From: Mediannikoviicoccus sp037890055 | GTDB taxonomy: Bacteria > Bacillota > Clostridia > Tissierellales > Peptoniphilaceae | DNA: 64,000 bases | Strand: one strand, 5' to 3' | NCBI GenBank assembly: GCA_037890055.1 | Contig: JBBKBD010000001.1 | Part shown: positions 33,097 to 42,083 of the stretch, one piece after another | Numbering within the stretch: the stretch's first letter is position 1 | Layout of the letters: every line of letters begins with the position of its first letter | The notes under the pieces: model-generated | Databases searched by the model: none | Told to the model about the DNA's origin: nothing | The model's input: the letters and a program-made list of their open reading frames with translations, nothing else | Translations under genes and position numbers: made by a program

Positions 33097-35666
33097 ATGT
33101 CGTCACTTTCCTTAAACTCCTTGGCAAATTCTTCAAAGTAATTCTTTTCTTTTTCATTTCCAAATCCATATGCAACGTTAACCATCTTGATTAATGTATC
33201 TGGAAGTTGGAAGTCGTCTTTATATGCAAGGAACACTGAAGACCACTCTGGAGTGAATTTATCCTTAAATTTTCTAAGGCCTTGGAAACCATATATTTTA
33301 TTTCCATATTTGTAGGCAAGTTTTACTGTCTTTTCCTTATTGTTGGAATATAATTTATTTCCCACATTGGAAAGTGGTGCCACTCCTAAGTCAAATCTCT
33401 TGTAACCTTGTTCCTTTGCCCAGTTTATTATGCTCAAAAACATCATGTCCATAATTCCATCTGGACCATCTTTTACATGTCTCATAAGGTCTATGGACAT
33501 TGTTCCAGTTCCCTTTATAGGAAACATATTAGCAAATGCATATATCTTTTCATCGTCTTCAATTATAAAGATTGGTGCCTTTTGTAGGTATGCCTTATCA
33601 AAAAATCCAATTGAAAACTGCATCTCTCTTCTCTTGCCCAACCACTCATCAGATATATCTTTTAACTTTTCTAAGAACTCGTCTGTGAATGGAGGCTCTG
33701 CAACTGTAAATCTCAAATTCAAAGTTTCCATAGAGTTTAGTGTTCTTCTAAGTATTTTAAACTTCTTTCCCGCCATGGAAAATGTTTCAAGATTTACCTG
33801 TGCATCCTCTCCCATTTTTAATAGTGAAAAACCTTGGTTAATAAAGTTTTCCAAATACTTTCCTGTTATTTGGAAGAAGACAACATCCATTTTATTTCTT
33901 GACGCCATATATATAATTTCATCAAAGGCTTCATCAAAGTCCTCTTCTTTACCTGCCGGGTCTCCCAACACAAATATCTTGTCCTTGTATGGCCTATAAA
34001 TGAACATAACTGTGTTTTTGCTATTAATAAACATGTTCTTATCTCTTAGATAGAAAGAATGGGTGTTTGAAACGTAAGGATAATTTTCAAAAAATTCTTC
34101 AAACTCGTTAATATCATCTACACTAACTTGTTCAAACTCCATATATTTTCTTTCAACACCAAGAATGATTGAACAGATTGAAATTGCAATAATCGGTGGA
34201 AATAGTACATGTATCAAGTTATTCTTTATAAAATGTAGACTAAACTTGTCCATTCCATAGAAGAAATTTACATGATTTTTAGCATTGTACACTATTATTC
34301 CCACAAAAAATGCACAAAATATAAAGGCAGATGCTTTTATAAATTTTCTTATGGAAATTCTCTCTGAAAGTCCATCAAAGTAATCTCTATTTATATATAG
34401 ACCAATTATTAACACCAAACAAATTGCCGTTTCCAAATATCCCTTGTCCATCTTGTAATATAGTATGGATATCATAATCAAAAGAAATATTACAAGTCTA
34501 TGGGCAACTTTAACTCTATTTTTAATTCCAGTTGAAAGAGCCATAAGCAAAAGACCACATATAAGTGTAAATCTTCTATTTAGAAGAAGTAGATAGTTTG
34601 GAAATAGCTTTGATATAAATTTAAACTTAACAAATAGCTGAGGAACTACCATAGATGCTACAATAAGTCCTCCTGTTGCTAACACCGAGTAAGATAAAAC
34701 TGTAATAATTGCATTTTGCTTTTTAATACTTGCCTTTTCTACCTCTCCCCTTGTTGAGAACACAAGTAATAATAGTCCCACTATCCAAGGTATAATGGTG
34801 TAACAAATTCTACAAATTAGTAGAGATAGTACTATTTTTGGTGTGCTATAGCCCATTAAACTAAATACAAATACACAGCAGGCCTCAAAGGAACCAAGTC
34901 CCCCTGGAATCATAGATATTATACCTACGATGGTTGCAATTACATATACTGTGCAGGCCGTTAAAATTGAAATTTTACTTTCATAATATTTTATTGTAAA
35001 CGCAAAGAAAAGCGCTGCCAAAAACCACTCAAATGTAGATTGTAATGATATATATAATCTAAGTTTCCTCTGTGCCCTTATAAAGATTGAGCCTTCGTCA
35101 TTGACATATTTTTCAACTGGAAACTTATCAATAAATATAAATGCAATTACCATTAAAAACATTATTACAAGAAGAGGAACAAGCTTATACTCCTTTCTAA
35201 GTATAAGGCCAATAGCTGATGGTAGTCCCAGAGAGAACAGTCCTATCATATCTGAAAAGATGACTATAAAAAGTATTCTGTTTACAATCTTCTTGTCCAC
35301 TTTGTATTTGTCATACATCAACTCTCTTATGGTTAAACCAGCAACTCCACCAAAACCTATAAAGTTATTAAAAGATTGGGATATCCAACCTATGGTGAAT
35401 ACATCTTTAAAGGGAATTTTCATCTTATAATACTTTGCAAGTAAAAAGTCATATATGGTTGCAAAAGAAAAAGTTAAAAGACCCAGTATTACAAAAAAGA
35501 TTTTTGCCCTAACGTCCGTATCCTTTACTAATTCTTTTATTTCTCTTATATTAATTCCCTTAATCTCTTTACGAATTATTATAGTGGTTAAAATTATGAT
35601 AAATAAGACTAAAAAAGTTCTTATGTGATTTTTATATTTTTTGTAAAAGTTTTCTAAAGTTGTCAT
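33093..35666 (-). CDS. mprF: MprF, lysylphosphatidylglycerol synthase and flippase
   Basis: 857 residues. N-terminal ~330-residue flippase domain (GFGGVAGLTIRELMYDKYKV, SMIPGGLGSFEACCVF), further helices, then a cytosolic transferase domain (~540-857) of the DUF2156/GNAT type with DPAGKEEDFDEAFDE and MSIDLMRHVKDGPDGIMDMMF. It adds an amino acid, usually Lys, from aminoacyl-tRNA to phosphatidylglycerol and flips it outward, which protects from cationic peptides. I chose ATG at 35666 with AGGAGG upstream; an earlier start at 35792 lies inside the oppA3 terminator and is not credible. Overlaps the nitrilase-like gene by four bases. Confidence 0.92.
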   Translation of the reverse strand: MTTLENFYKKYKNHIRTFLVLFIIILTTIIIRKEIKGINIREIKELVKDTDVRAKIFFVILGLLTFSFATIYDFLLAKYYKMKIPFKDVFTIGWISQSFNNFIGFGGVAGLTIRELMYDKYKVDKKIVNRILFIVIFSDMIGLFSLGLPSAIGLILRKEYKLVPLLVIMFLMVIAFIFIDKFPVEKYVNDEGSIFIRAQRKLRLYISLQSTFEWFLAALFFAFTIKYYESKISILTACTVYVIATIVGIISMIPGGLGSFEACCVFVFSLMGYSTPKIVLSLLICRICYTIIPWIVGLLLLVFSTRGEVEKASIKKQNAIITVLSYSVLATGGLIVASMVVPQLFVKFKFISKLFPNYLLLLNRRFTLICGLLLMALSTGIKNRVKVAHRLVIFLLIMISILYYKMDKGYLETAICLVLIIGLYINRDYFDGLSERISIRKFIKASAFIFCAFFVGIIVYNAKNHVNFFYGMDKFSLHFIKNNLIHVLFPPIIAISICSIILGVERKYMEFEQVSVDDINEFEEFFENYPYVSNTHSFYLRDKNMFINSKNTVMFIYRPYKDKIFVLGDPAGKEEDFDEAFDEIIYMASRNKMDVVFFQITGKYLENFINQGFSLLKMGEDAQVNLETFSMAGKKFKILRRTLNSMETLNLRFTVAEPPFTDEFLEKLKDISDEWLGKRREMQFSIGFFDKAYLQKAPIFIIEDDEKIYAFANMFPIKGTGTMSIDLMRHVKDGPDGIMDMMFLSIINWAKEQGYKRFDLGVAPLSNVGNKLYSNNKEKTVKLAYKYGNKIYGFQGLRKFKDKFTPEWSSVFLAYKDDFQLPDTLIKMVNVAYGFGNEKEKNYFEEFAKEFKESDDI

Positions 35667-35750
35667 ACTGCCTCCTACTAGATAATATAATATCACAATT
35701 AATGTATGTAGTAATAATGTTTTTATCATTGTAAGAATATTGTAAGAATT

Positions 35751-35792
35751 AAAAAATGGATTTGAAACTCGCATCGCAAATTTCAAAACCAT
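35751..35792 (-). terminator. Terminator of oppA3
   Basis: Minus strand: ATGGTTTTGAAA, 13-base loop, TTTCAAATCCAT (one mismatch), then T6. Long 12-base stem. Confidence 0.8.
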
Positions 35793-35874
35793 TCCTTTTC
35801 TTATCTATACTTTTTATTTTCTTATTACTTTCTTGCAGATGTGTCAATTGTCTTGAATCCTGTTGTAGTAAACT
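35754..35874 (-). repeat. Copy A of a duplicated oppA 3' segment
   Basis: About 120 bases including the last codons of oppA3 and its terminator, almost identical to 37927-38048 beyond oppA2. Differences are a handful of substitutions and one indel. Confidence 0.85.
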
Positions 35875-37765
35875 GATTAAATGTAACACCTTTAACAAAG
35901 TCTTGGTAACATCTAGTCGATATTCCCCCATGAGATGTTGGAATTATAACTGCCTCATTAGCAAGGATTTGTTCAGCTTCTTTATAGTATTCTAAAGCTT
36001 CATAACTATTTTTTGCTTTAATAGCATTTCTAACTAATTCATCATACCTGTAACTCTTCCAGTTTGTATTAAAGTCATTTTCAGTTGACATAAATCCAGT
36101 AAACATAGCAGATGGGTCATTGTAGCCTGGCATCCATCCAAGTTTTGCTAATTGATAGTCACCTTTTCTTACTCTACTTAAAAGAATTGGCCATTCCATT
36201 GTTTCTATCTTAATATTTGTTCCTAGATAATCGTTAAAAAATTTTTGACTAAGTTCCATTGATCTTTTATTGGAAGGTGTTCCAATTAATGTTATGTCAG
36301 CCATTGCAGGGTCTTCATATTTTCCAAGTTCTCTAAGACCTTCCACAAATAAATCCTTCGGTTTTTTATTTTCCCTTCTTAACTCTTCATATACATTTCC
36401 AGCATATTTTCTATAGTCTGTTCCATTAAGTTCAATACCATCTGGTATCATACCAGGTTCAGGGTATTTTTCAAGCGAAAGTGCTAAACGTATTTTATTA
36501 TTCTTTAAAAATTCATCTTCATGATTAAGCGCATAGTAAGATATTCTATAGTCTGCTATATCCCTGTAATTAACTTCTTCCATCTCTTTAAACCTTACTT
36601 GCCATCTATATTCATTTGCAACTATTTCGTCTATAACACCAACAGAAAAAGATTCCATTAATTTTTCTTTGTCATTTATTATTGGAATATTTACGGTTTC
36701 AACATGAACATTATCCTTATCCCAGTAGTCTTCGTTTTTTACTAGAGTAATTTTTGAGTCATGAGTCCACTCAGAAATTTTAAATGGTCCACAAGATAAT
36801 ACCTTATTCGCTTCTTTACCATATTTATTGCCATATTTTTTTACTAAATCTTTTCTACAAGGTAGCATAGCTGTATTCCCAGTAACAAAATTTGGGAAAT
36901 AATTTGCAGGGCTTTTCAAAGTTATTTTAAGAGTTAAATCATCAACGGCCTTAGCTCTGATTTTATTTATACTACTTTCTTCTGCTTCGCTAGTCTCATT
37001 AAGCTTATTTGCACGTTTAATACCATATTCATAGTCCTTAGCTGTAAGTGGCATTCCATCTTCCCATTCCATTCCTTCTCTTAAATGGAAAGTATATACT
37101 AAACCATCATCAGAAACTTCATATTTTTCTGCAGCTGCTGGAAGTATTTCATATGTTCCATCTTTTTTCTCTCCCATTCTAAGTAATGGTTCACTTATAT
37201 TAATTAAAATTTTTTTACCATATCCATCTGATTGTGATTGAGCATCTAAGGTATTTGGTTCTTCATCCATGTATGAGTTTAAATATGTTCCATTTGATGG
37301 TGAAATTTCTTTAGTTTTAGTTTTTGAAGCTTTTTTAGTTTGGTTGGTTTTGTTATTTTTTTCTTTTACTATTTTCGTTTGATTATCTTTACCCAAATCA
37401 GCAAGTTTTTTATTTAAACTTCTATTATTAGCAATTGTCCAAACAGCAAAAATCAGAACCACAATAACCAAAAGGGAATTTCTAAAAAACAAAAATGGAT
37501 TGCGCTCAGATTTATTCTTTTTCTTTTTAGTTCTATCCCTTACATATCTGTAATTTCTATTTTCTTGATATGAATTATTTCTTTTATACTCTTCTCTTTC
37601 ATAATATGAATCAGAATTATTCCTTTTATACTCTTCTCTTTCATCGTGTAAGTCAGGATTATTTAAAAGTTCTTGCTCTTCACGAAACCTTCTGTTAATT
37701 TCTGTGAAATCTATTTTATCGGTGTCTTCTAAATTAAAATCTTTTTTATCTTTATCGCTTTTCAA
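35825..37765 (-). CDS. Membrane-anchored OppA-like peptide-binding protein (oppA3)
   Basis: 646 residues. Unlike its neighbours it has no lipoprotein signal. It begins with ~85 mostly charged cytosolic residues that contain two 14-residue repeats beginning EREEYKRNNS, then a single membrane helix (~90-110), a Lys/Thr linker and an SBP_bac_5 domain (~150-646) clearly paralogous to oppA2 (TFHLREGMEWEDGMPLTAKDYEYGIKR). The binding domain lacks about 14 residues after LALSL and about 17 near NKLNETSEAEE, relative to oppA2. TTG start with GGGAGGGG upstream. Peptide binding may be altered or lost. Confidence 0.85.
   Translation of the reverse strand: MKSDKDKKDFNLEDTDKIDFTEINRRFREEQELLNNPDLHDEREEYKRNNSDSYYEREEYKRNNSYQENRNYRYVRDRTKKKKNKSERNPFLFFRNSLLVIVVLIFAVWTIANNRSLNKKLADLGKDNQTKIVKEKNNKTNQTKKASKTKTKEISPSNGTYLNSYMDEEPNTLDAQSQSDGYGKKILINISEPLLRMGEKKDGTYEILPAAAEKYEVSDDGLVYTFHLREGMEWEDGMPLTAKDYEYGIKRANKLNETSEAEESSINKIRAKAVDDLTLKITLKSPANYFPNFVTGNTAMLPCRKDLVKKYGNKYGKEANKVLSCGPFKISEWTHDSKITLVKNEDYWDKDNVHVETVNIPIINDKEKLMESFSVGVIDEIVANEYRWQVRFKEMEEVNYRDIADYRISYYALNHEDEFLKNNKIRLALSLEKYPEPGMIPDGIELNGTDYRKYAGNVYEELRRENKKPKDLFVEGLRELGKYEDPAMADITLIGTPSNKRSMELSQKFFNDYLGTNIKIETMEWPILLSRVRKGDYQLAKLGWMPGYNDPSAMFTGFMSTENDFNTNWKSYRYDELVRNAIKAKNSYEALEYYKEAEQILANEAVIIPTSHGGISTRCYQDFVKGVTFNQFTTTGFKTIDTSARK
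37581..37664 (-). repeat. Two 42-bp tandem repeats inside oppA3
   Basis: Units 37581-37622 and 37623-37664 share CTTTTATACTCTTCTCTTTC; they encode the repeated 14 residues that begin EREEYKRNNS. Confidence 0.8.
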
Positions 37766-37924
37766 AAAATCCCCTCCCTCTTTTTTATATTATATTCTAA
37801 ATCTAAAATTTAGGGAAATTTATTATGTATATTTTTTATTATGTGTAACTTACTTGAGTATAGTACAGAAATATTGCTGAGGATAATATGATTATTCACA
37901 ACTCAACAATTTCTTTTATTTAAA

Positions 37925-37965
37925 GAAAATGGATTTGAAACTCGCATCGCAAATTTCAAACCCAT
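37925..37965 (-). terminator. Terminator of oppA2
   Basis: Minus strand: ATGGGTTTGAAA, 13-base loop, TTTCAAATCCAT, fully paired with one G-T; T-rich tail. Confidence 0.82.
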
Positions 37966-38048
37966 TCCTTTTCTTATCTATACCCTTTTATTTTCTTATT
38001 ACTTTCTTGCAGATGTGTCAATTGTCTTGAATCCTGTTGTTGTAAATT
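37927..38048 (-). repeat. Copy B of a duplicated oppA 3' segment
   Basis: Partner of 35754-35874: end of oppA2 plus its terminator. The shared protein end is FKTIDTSARK. Confidence 0.85.
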
Positions 38049-39699
38049 CGTTAAATGACATTCCCTTTACAAAGTCATAGTAGAATTGAATTGATCCACC
38101 ATGAGTTAGTGGGATTACAACTGTTTCATCAGCAAGGATTTGTTCAGCTTCTTCGTAGTTCTTTAAAGCTTCTTTAGAGTCAGTTGCCTTAATAGCATTT
38201 CTAACAAATTCATCATACTTGTCGCTCTTCCAATATGTGTTAACTGCGTTTGCAGTTGACATGAATAGAGAAAGCATAGCTGATGGATCGTTATAGTCTG
38301 CTGTCCATCCAAGGTATGCTAATTGGTAGTCACCTTTTTGTACTCTACCTGAAAGAATTGGCCATTCCATAGTTTCTAGTTTAATATTTGTACCTAATTT
38401 TGAGTTAACTGATTGTTGTATAAATTCACTGATTTGTTTAGTTATAGGTGCATTTGTATAGATTAATGTGATGTCAGCTTTTGCAGGGTCTGCGTCTTTT
38501 CCAAGTTCTTTAAGACCTTCTACAAATAGGGCCTTTAAGTCCTTATTATCTTCTCTTAACTTAGCATATACATCACCAGCGTCTTTCCTAAAATCTGTTC
38601 CGTCAAGTTCCATACCACCTGGTACCCAACCAGTAGCTGGTTTTTGAACTCCCTTAGATACTAAGTCTGCTAGTCCTTCCTTGTCTATTGCAAGTGAAAA
38701 AGCTAAACGTATTTTATCGTTCTTTAAGAATTCATCTTGATGATTAACTGCTAAATAACCTACTGAAGGTATAGCAACGTCTTTGTTCTTAACTTCGTCC
38801 ATTCCTTTGAACTTATCTACCCATTCAGGTAATGCTGTTCTAACTGCGTCAACTTCACCAACAGCAAAAGAGTTCATTACCGTATTTGTATCACTCATGA
38901 TTGGTAGATTTACAGTGTCAACATGAACATTTTCTTTATCCCAGTAGTCGTCGTTCTTAACTAGTGTAACTCTAGAGTTGTGAGTCCATTCTGAAACTTT
39001 GAAAGGTCCACAAGATAATACTGTGTCAGCTTCTGCACCATATTTGTCCCTATATTTTTCAACTAAGTCTTGTCTACAAGGTAACATTACTCTGAAAGGT
39101 ACAAGAGTTGGGAAATAAGTTGCAGGATTTTCCAAAGTTACTTCAAGAGTTAAATCATCTATAGCTTTAACTCCTAGTTCGTCCATATTAACTTCGCCTT
39201 CTGCTCCATTAAGTTTAGCAAAGTTCTTAATAGGGTCTAATAAGAATGCCATTTCGGAACCTGTAGCTGGATCTACTGCACGTTTTATACCATATTCATA
39301 GTCCTTAGCTGTAAGTGGTTGTCCATCTTCCCATTTCATTCCTTCTCTTAAATGGAAAGTATATACTAAACCGTCATCAGAAACTTCGTACTTTTCTGCA
39401 GCTGCAGGAAGTATTTCATTTGTACCATCTTCTTTTTCTCCCATTCTAAGCAATGGTTCGTTAATGTTGTTTACGATTTTGTTTCCATAGATGTCAGATC
39501 CTCTTTGAGCATCAAGTGTGTTTGGTTCGTTATCTAGAAGGTGGTTAAAATATGTTCCTTCTGTTGAACCTCCATCTGAAACTTTTCCACCTGTTGAATC
39601 AACATTGCCAGTGCTTCCTGTATTTCCAGCTTTACATGCTGTTATAAATAACATTGAACATGCAAGTGCTAAAGCCAGAAATTTTTTCTTACTTTTCAT
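37999..39699 (-). CDS. Oligopeptide-binding lipoprotein (oppA2)
   Basis: 566 residues. Signal peptide with lipobox ITAC (Cys22) anchors it outside the membrane, followed by a Gly/Ser/Thr linker and an SBP_bac_5 domain (from NEPLLRMGEKEDG to ~560). It binds oligopeptides for OppBCDF. The motifs GWVPGGMELDG and TNIKLETMEWPILSGR are shared with the other two paralogues. It has its own promoter and terminator, downstream of oppF, so it can be expressed apart from the transporter. AGGAGG before the ATG. Confidence 0.93.
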   Translation of the reverse strand: MKSKKKFLALALACSMLFITACKAGNTGSTGNVDSTGGKVSDGGSTEGTYFNHLLDNEPNTLDAQRGSDIYGNKIVNNINEPLLRMGEKEDGTNEILPAAAEKYEVSDDGLVYTFHLREGMKWEDGQPLTAKDYEYGIKRAVDPATGSEMAFLLDPIKNFAKLNGAEGEVNMDELGVKAIDDLTLEVTLENPATYFPTLVPFRVMLPCRQDLVEKYRDKYGAEADTVLSCGPFKVSEWTHNSRVTLVKNDDYWDKENVHVDTVNLPIMSDTNTVMNSFAVGEVDAVRTALPEWVDKFKGMDEVKNKDVAIPSVGYLAVNHQDEFLKNDKIRLAFSLAIDKEGLADLVSKGVQKPATGWVPGGMELDGTDFRKDAGDVYAKLREDNKDLKALFVEGLKELGKDADPAKADITLIYTNAPITKQISEFIQQSVNSKLGTNIKLETMEWPILSGRVQKGDYQLAYLGWTADYNDPSAMLSLFMSTANAVNTYWKSDKYDEFVRNAIKATDSKEALKNYEEAEQILADETVVIPLTHGGSIQFYYDFVKGMSFNEFTTTGFKTIDTSARK

Positions 39700-39725
39700 T
39701 ATAATTCCTCCTATGAATAATATGT

Positions 39726-39808
39726 AGTGAATTAGTTTTGAAATCGTTTTTCATTAAAAAATAGCTCTACAAAAACGACTCCTTTAAAGCAGGTATAGAC
39801 TATTCACT
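39726..39808 (-). promoter_or_regulatory. Structured 5' leader of oppA2
   Basis: Outer pair AGTGAAT/ATTCACT (39726-39732 with 39802-39808) and inner pair TCGTTTTT/AAAAACGA (39744-39751 with 39771-39778), both perfect. The expected transcript start is right at the outer stem. No known riboswitch recognised. Confidence 0.55.
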
Positions 39809-39815
39809 TAACTAA

Positions 39816-39824
39816 ATTATACCA
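39816..39824 (-). promoter_or_regulatory. Extended -10 promoter of oppA2
   Basis: Minus strand TGGTATAAT. No clear -35; transcript start near 39809. Confidence 0.65.
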
Positions 39825-39911
39825 CATTAAAAACAAAAGAAAAGGATTTTCTAAAAAGATTTATTTATTCTAATTTTAAAATTATCTCAAATTACAACTT
39901 CGTTATAACAT

Positions 39912-39945
39912 AACAAAAAAACTGTTGAGGTATCCCCCCAACAGC
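39912..39945 (-). terminator. Terminator after oppF
   Basis: Minus strand: CTGTTGGGG pairs with CTCAACAG region (one mismatch), then T7. Separates oppABCDF from oppA2. Confidence 0.8.
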
Positions 39946-39971
39946 TTTATTTTTATTAACTTTGTATACAA

Positions 39972-40997
39972 TTATTTTTCAGAAAGTTTTTTAATTCCTT
40001 CTTCTAATCCATTATTGTATAGATGGCAAGCTACAAAGTGATTTTCTCTAAGTTCTTTTAACTCAGGTCTGTTTTCTTTGCAAATATCCATACAATATCT
40101 ACATCTGGTGTTAAACTTACATCCCTTTGGTGCGTTTATTGGAGAAGGAATTTCCCCTTCTAGCTTTATTCTATCCTTCGACTTAATAGATGGGTCTGGA
40201 ATAGGAATAGCTGAGATAAGTGCCTTTGTGTAAGGATGAAGTGGTGCGTAGTATAAGTCTTCTTTAGGTGAAATTTCAACCATAGAACCAAGATACATTA
40301 CACCGATTCTATCAGATATATGCTTAACCATTGAAAGGTCATGTGAAATGAACATGTAGGTTAAGTGTTTTTCTCTTTGCAATTCTATTAAAAGGTTAAC
40401 TACTTGAGCCTGAATACTAACGTCAAGTGCAGATATCGGTTCGTCACACACAATAAACTCTGGTTCAACAGCTAGTGCTCTTGCGATACCGATTCTTTGT
40501 CTTTGTCCTCCTGATAGCTCATGAGGGAATCTTGCACCGTGCTCAGAGTTAAGTCCTACGGTTTTTAATAGTTCTGTAACCCTTTCTTGAATTTCGTCTT
40601 CTTTAAGTTTCTTAAAATGTACCCTTAGTCCTTCACCTATAATGTCACCTACTGTCATCTTAGGGTCAAGGGATGCGTAAGGGTCTTGAAAGATCATTTG
40701 AGCTTTTTTCTTAAATTCTCTTTGTTCTTTAGCAGTGAACTTTGTAATGTCCTTTCCGCTATATAGTATTTGACCGTCTGTTGGGTCATACACTTTTATA
40801 ACAGTTCTACCACAGGTTGTCTTCCCACATCCTGACTCCCCTACTATACCAAGGGTTTCACCTTTATAAATCTTTAGTGATACATCTTCAACTGCCTTTA
40901 CTGTTTTTTTATTTCCAATAGGGAAGAACTTATCTAGGTTTTTTAACTCAATAAGTACTTCTCTATCTTTATTTTCATTAATTTGTTCTGTATTCAT
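39972..40997 (-). CDS. oppF: Oligopeptide ABC transporter ATPase OppF
   Basis: 341 residues, one of the two ATPases that drive peptide import. GESGCGKTTCGRT near residue 45, LSGGQRQRIGIARALA and FIVCDEPISALDVSIQAQ. The C-terminal oligopeptide-transporter extension has GCKFNTRCRYCMDIC. Starts nine bases after oppD. Last gene of the main opp unit. Confidence 0.95.
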   Translation of the reverse strand: MNTEQINENKDREVLIELKNLDKFFPIGNKKTVKAVEDVSLKIYKGETLGIVGESGCGKTTCGRTVIKVYDPTDGQILYSGKDITKFTAKEQREFKKKAQMIFQDPYASLDPKMTVGDIIGEGLRVHFKKLKEDEIQERVTELLKTVGLNSEHGARFPHELSGGQRQRIGIARALAVEPEFIVCDEPISALDVSIQAQVVNLLIELQREKHLTYMFISHDLSMVKHISDRIGVMYLGSMVEISPKEDLYYAPLHPYTKALISAIPIPDPSIKSKDRIKLEGEIPSPINAPKGCKFNTRCRYCMDICKENRPELKELRENHFVACHLYNNGLEEGIKKLSEK

Positions 40998-41006
40998 TGT
41001 TCACCT

Positions 41007-42077
41007 CTAGTATGGTCTTTCTACTTCAGGAGCCAATTCATGATGTAACCAACACTTACTGCAATGAGTTTCAGAATACTCATGAGTTGGAGGTTTTTGT
41101 TCTCTACAAATTTCCATTGCATAGTCACATCTTGGTGCAAATGGACATCCAGGTATATCAAGTAATAAGTCCGGTGGTGTTCCTCCTAAAGCATAAAGAG
41201 TTTCTTTGTCTTTAGAGTCCAGTCTTGGAACTGACATTAGTAGTGCCCATGTATATGGATGCTTTGCATTTCCAAATATTTCAGTCACAGTACCTGTTTC
41301 CATAATCTCTCCAGCATACATTACCTGTATTCTGTCAGCAAAATCAGCCACAACTCCAAGGTCGTGAGTTACAAGCACTGTTGCGGTGTTGTTCTTTTCC
41401 TTCAACACTCTTAACAAGTCAAGAATTTGTGCTTGAATTGTTACATCAAGTGCTGTAGTAGGTTCGTCCGCTAAGATTACCTTTGGGTTACATGCAAGGG
41501 CTATAGCTATCATAACCCTTTGTCTCATTCCACCTGAAAGTTCGTGAGGATATTGTTTAACCCTCTCTTCAGGGTTTGGAATATTAACAAGCTTTAAAAG
41601 TCTAATTGTCTCTTTTTTGATTTCATCGCTTGAAAGTTTAGTATGAAGCTTTAAAGACTCACCTATTTGCTTTCCAATTTTCATTGTTGGGTTAAGTGAA
41701 GTCATAGGGTCTTGGAATATCATTGCCACGTCAGAACCTTGATACTCTTTGATTCTCTTTTTAGACATCTTTAATACTTCTTCATCTAAATACTTTATGG
41801 ATGAACCTTCTTTTATAATAGCTGATTGCTTTGGAAGAATTTGAAGTATTGCCTTAGATGCAACTGTCTTTCCTGAACCTGATTCTCCTACTATGGCAAG
41901 TGTTTCACCTTCGTGAATGTCAAAGCTAATTCCTCTTACAGCTTTAACTTCACCAGCATATGTGTTGAATGAAACATGTAGATCTTTAACGTCTATTATT
42001 TTTCTTCTTTCATGCATCACTTGTTGTTCTTTATTTATAGTTTCTTTATTATCAATGATTGTATTGTTTTCTGTCAT
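41007..42077 (-). CDS. oppD: Oligopeptide ABC transporter ATPase OppD
   Basis: 356 residues. GESGSGKTVASKA near residue 58, LSGGMRQRVMIAIALA, VILADEPTTALDVTIQAQ and the C-terminal CPFAPRCDYAMEIC region, which all fit OppD/DppD. Six bases after oppC. Confidence 0.95.
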   Translation of the reverse strand: MTENNTIIDNKETINKEQQVMHERRKIIDVKDLHVSFNTYAGEVKAVRGISFDIHEGETLAIVGESGSGKTVASKAILQILPKQSAIIKEGSSIKYLDEEVLKMSKKRIKEYQGSDVAMIFQDPMTSLNPTMKIGKQIGESLKLHTKLSSDEIKKETIRLLKLVNIPNPEERVKQYPHELSGGMRQRVMIAIALACNPKVILADEPTTALDVTIQAQILDLLRVLKEKNNTATVLVTHDLGVVADFADRIQVMYAGEIMETGTVTEIFGNAKHPYTWALLMSVPRLDSKDKETLYALGGTPPDLLLDIPGCPFAPRCDYAMEICREQKPPTHEYSETHCSKCWLHHELAPEVERPY

Positions 42078-42083
42078 GATTAC

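Noticed and set aside
35667..35792. Longer MprF start at 35792
   Set aside because: The extra 42 codons fall in the oppA3 terminator hairpin and the spacer; the ATG at 35666 has AGGAGG.
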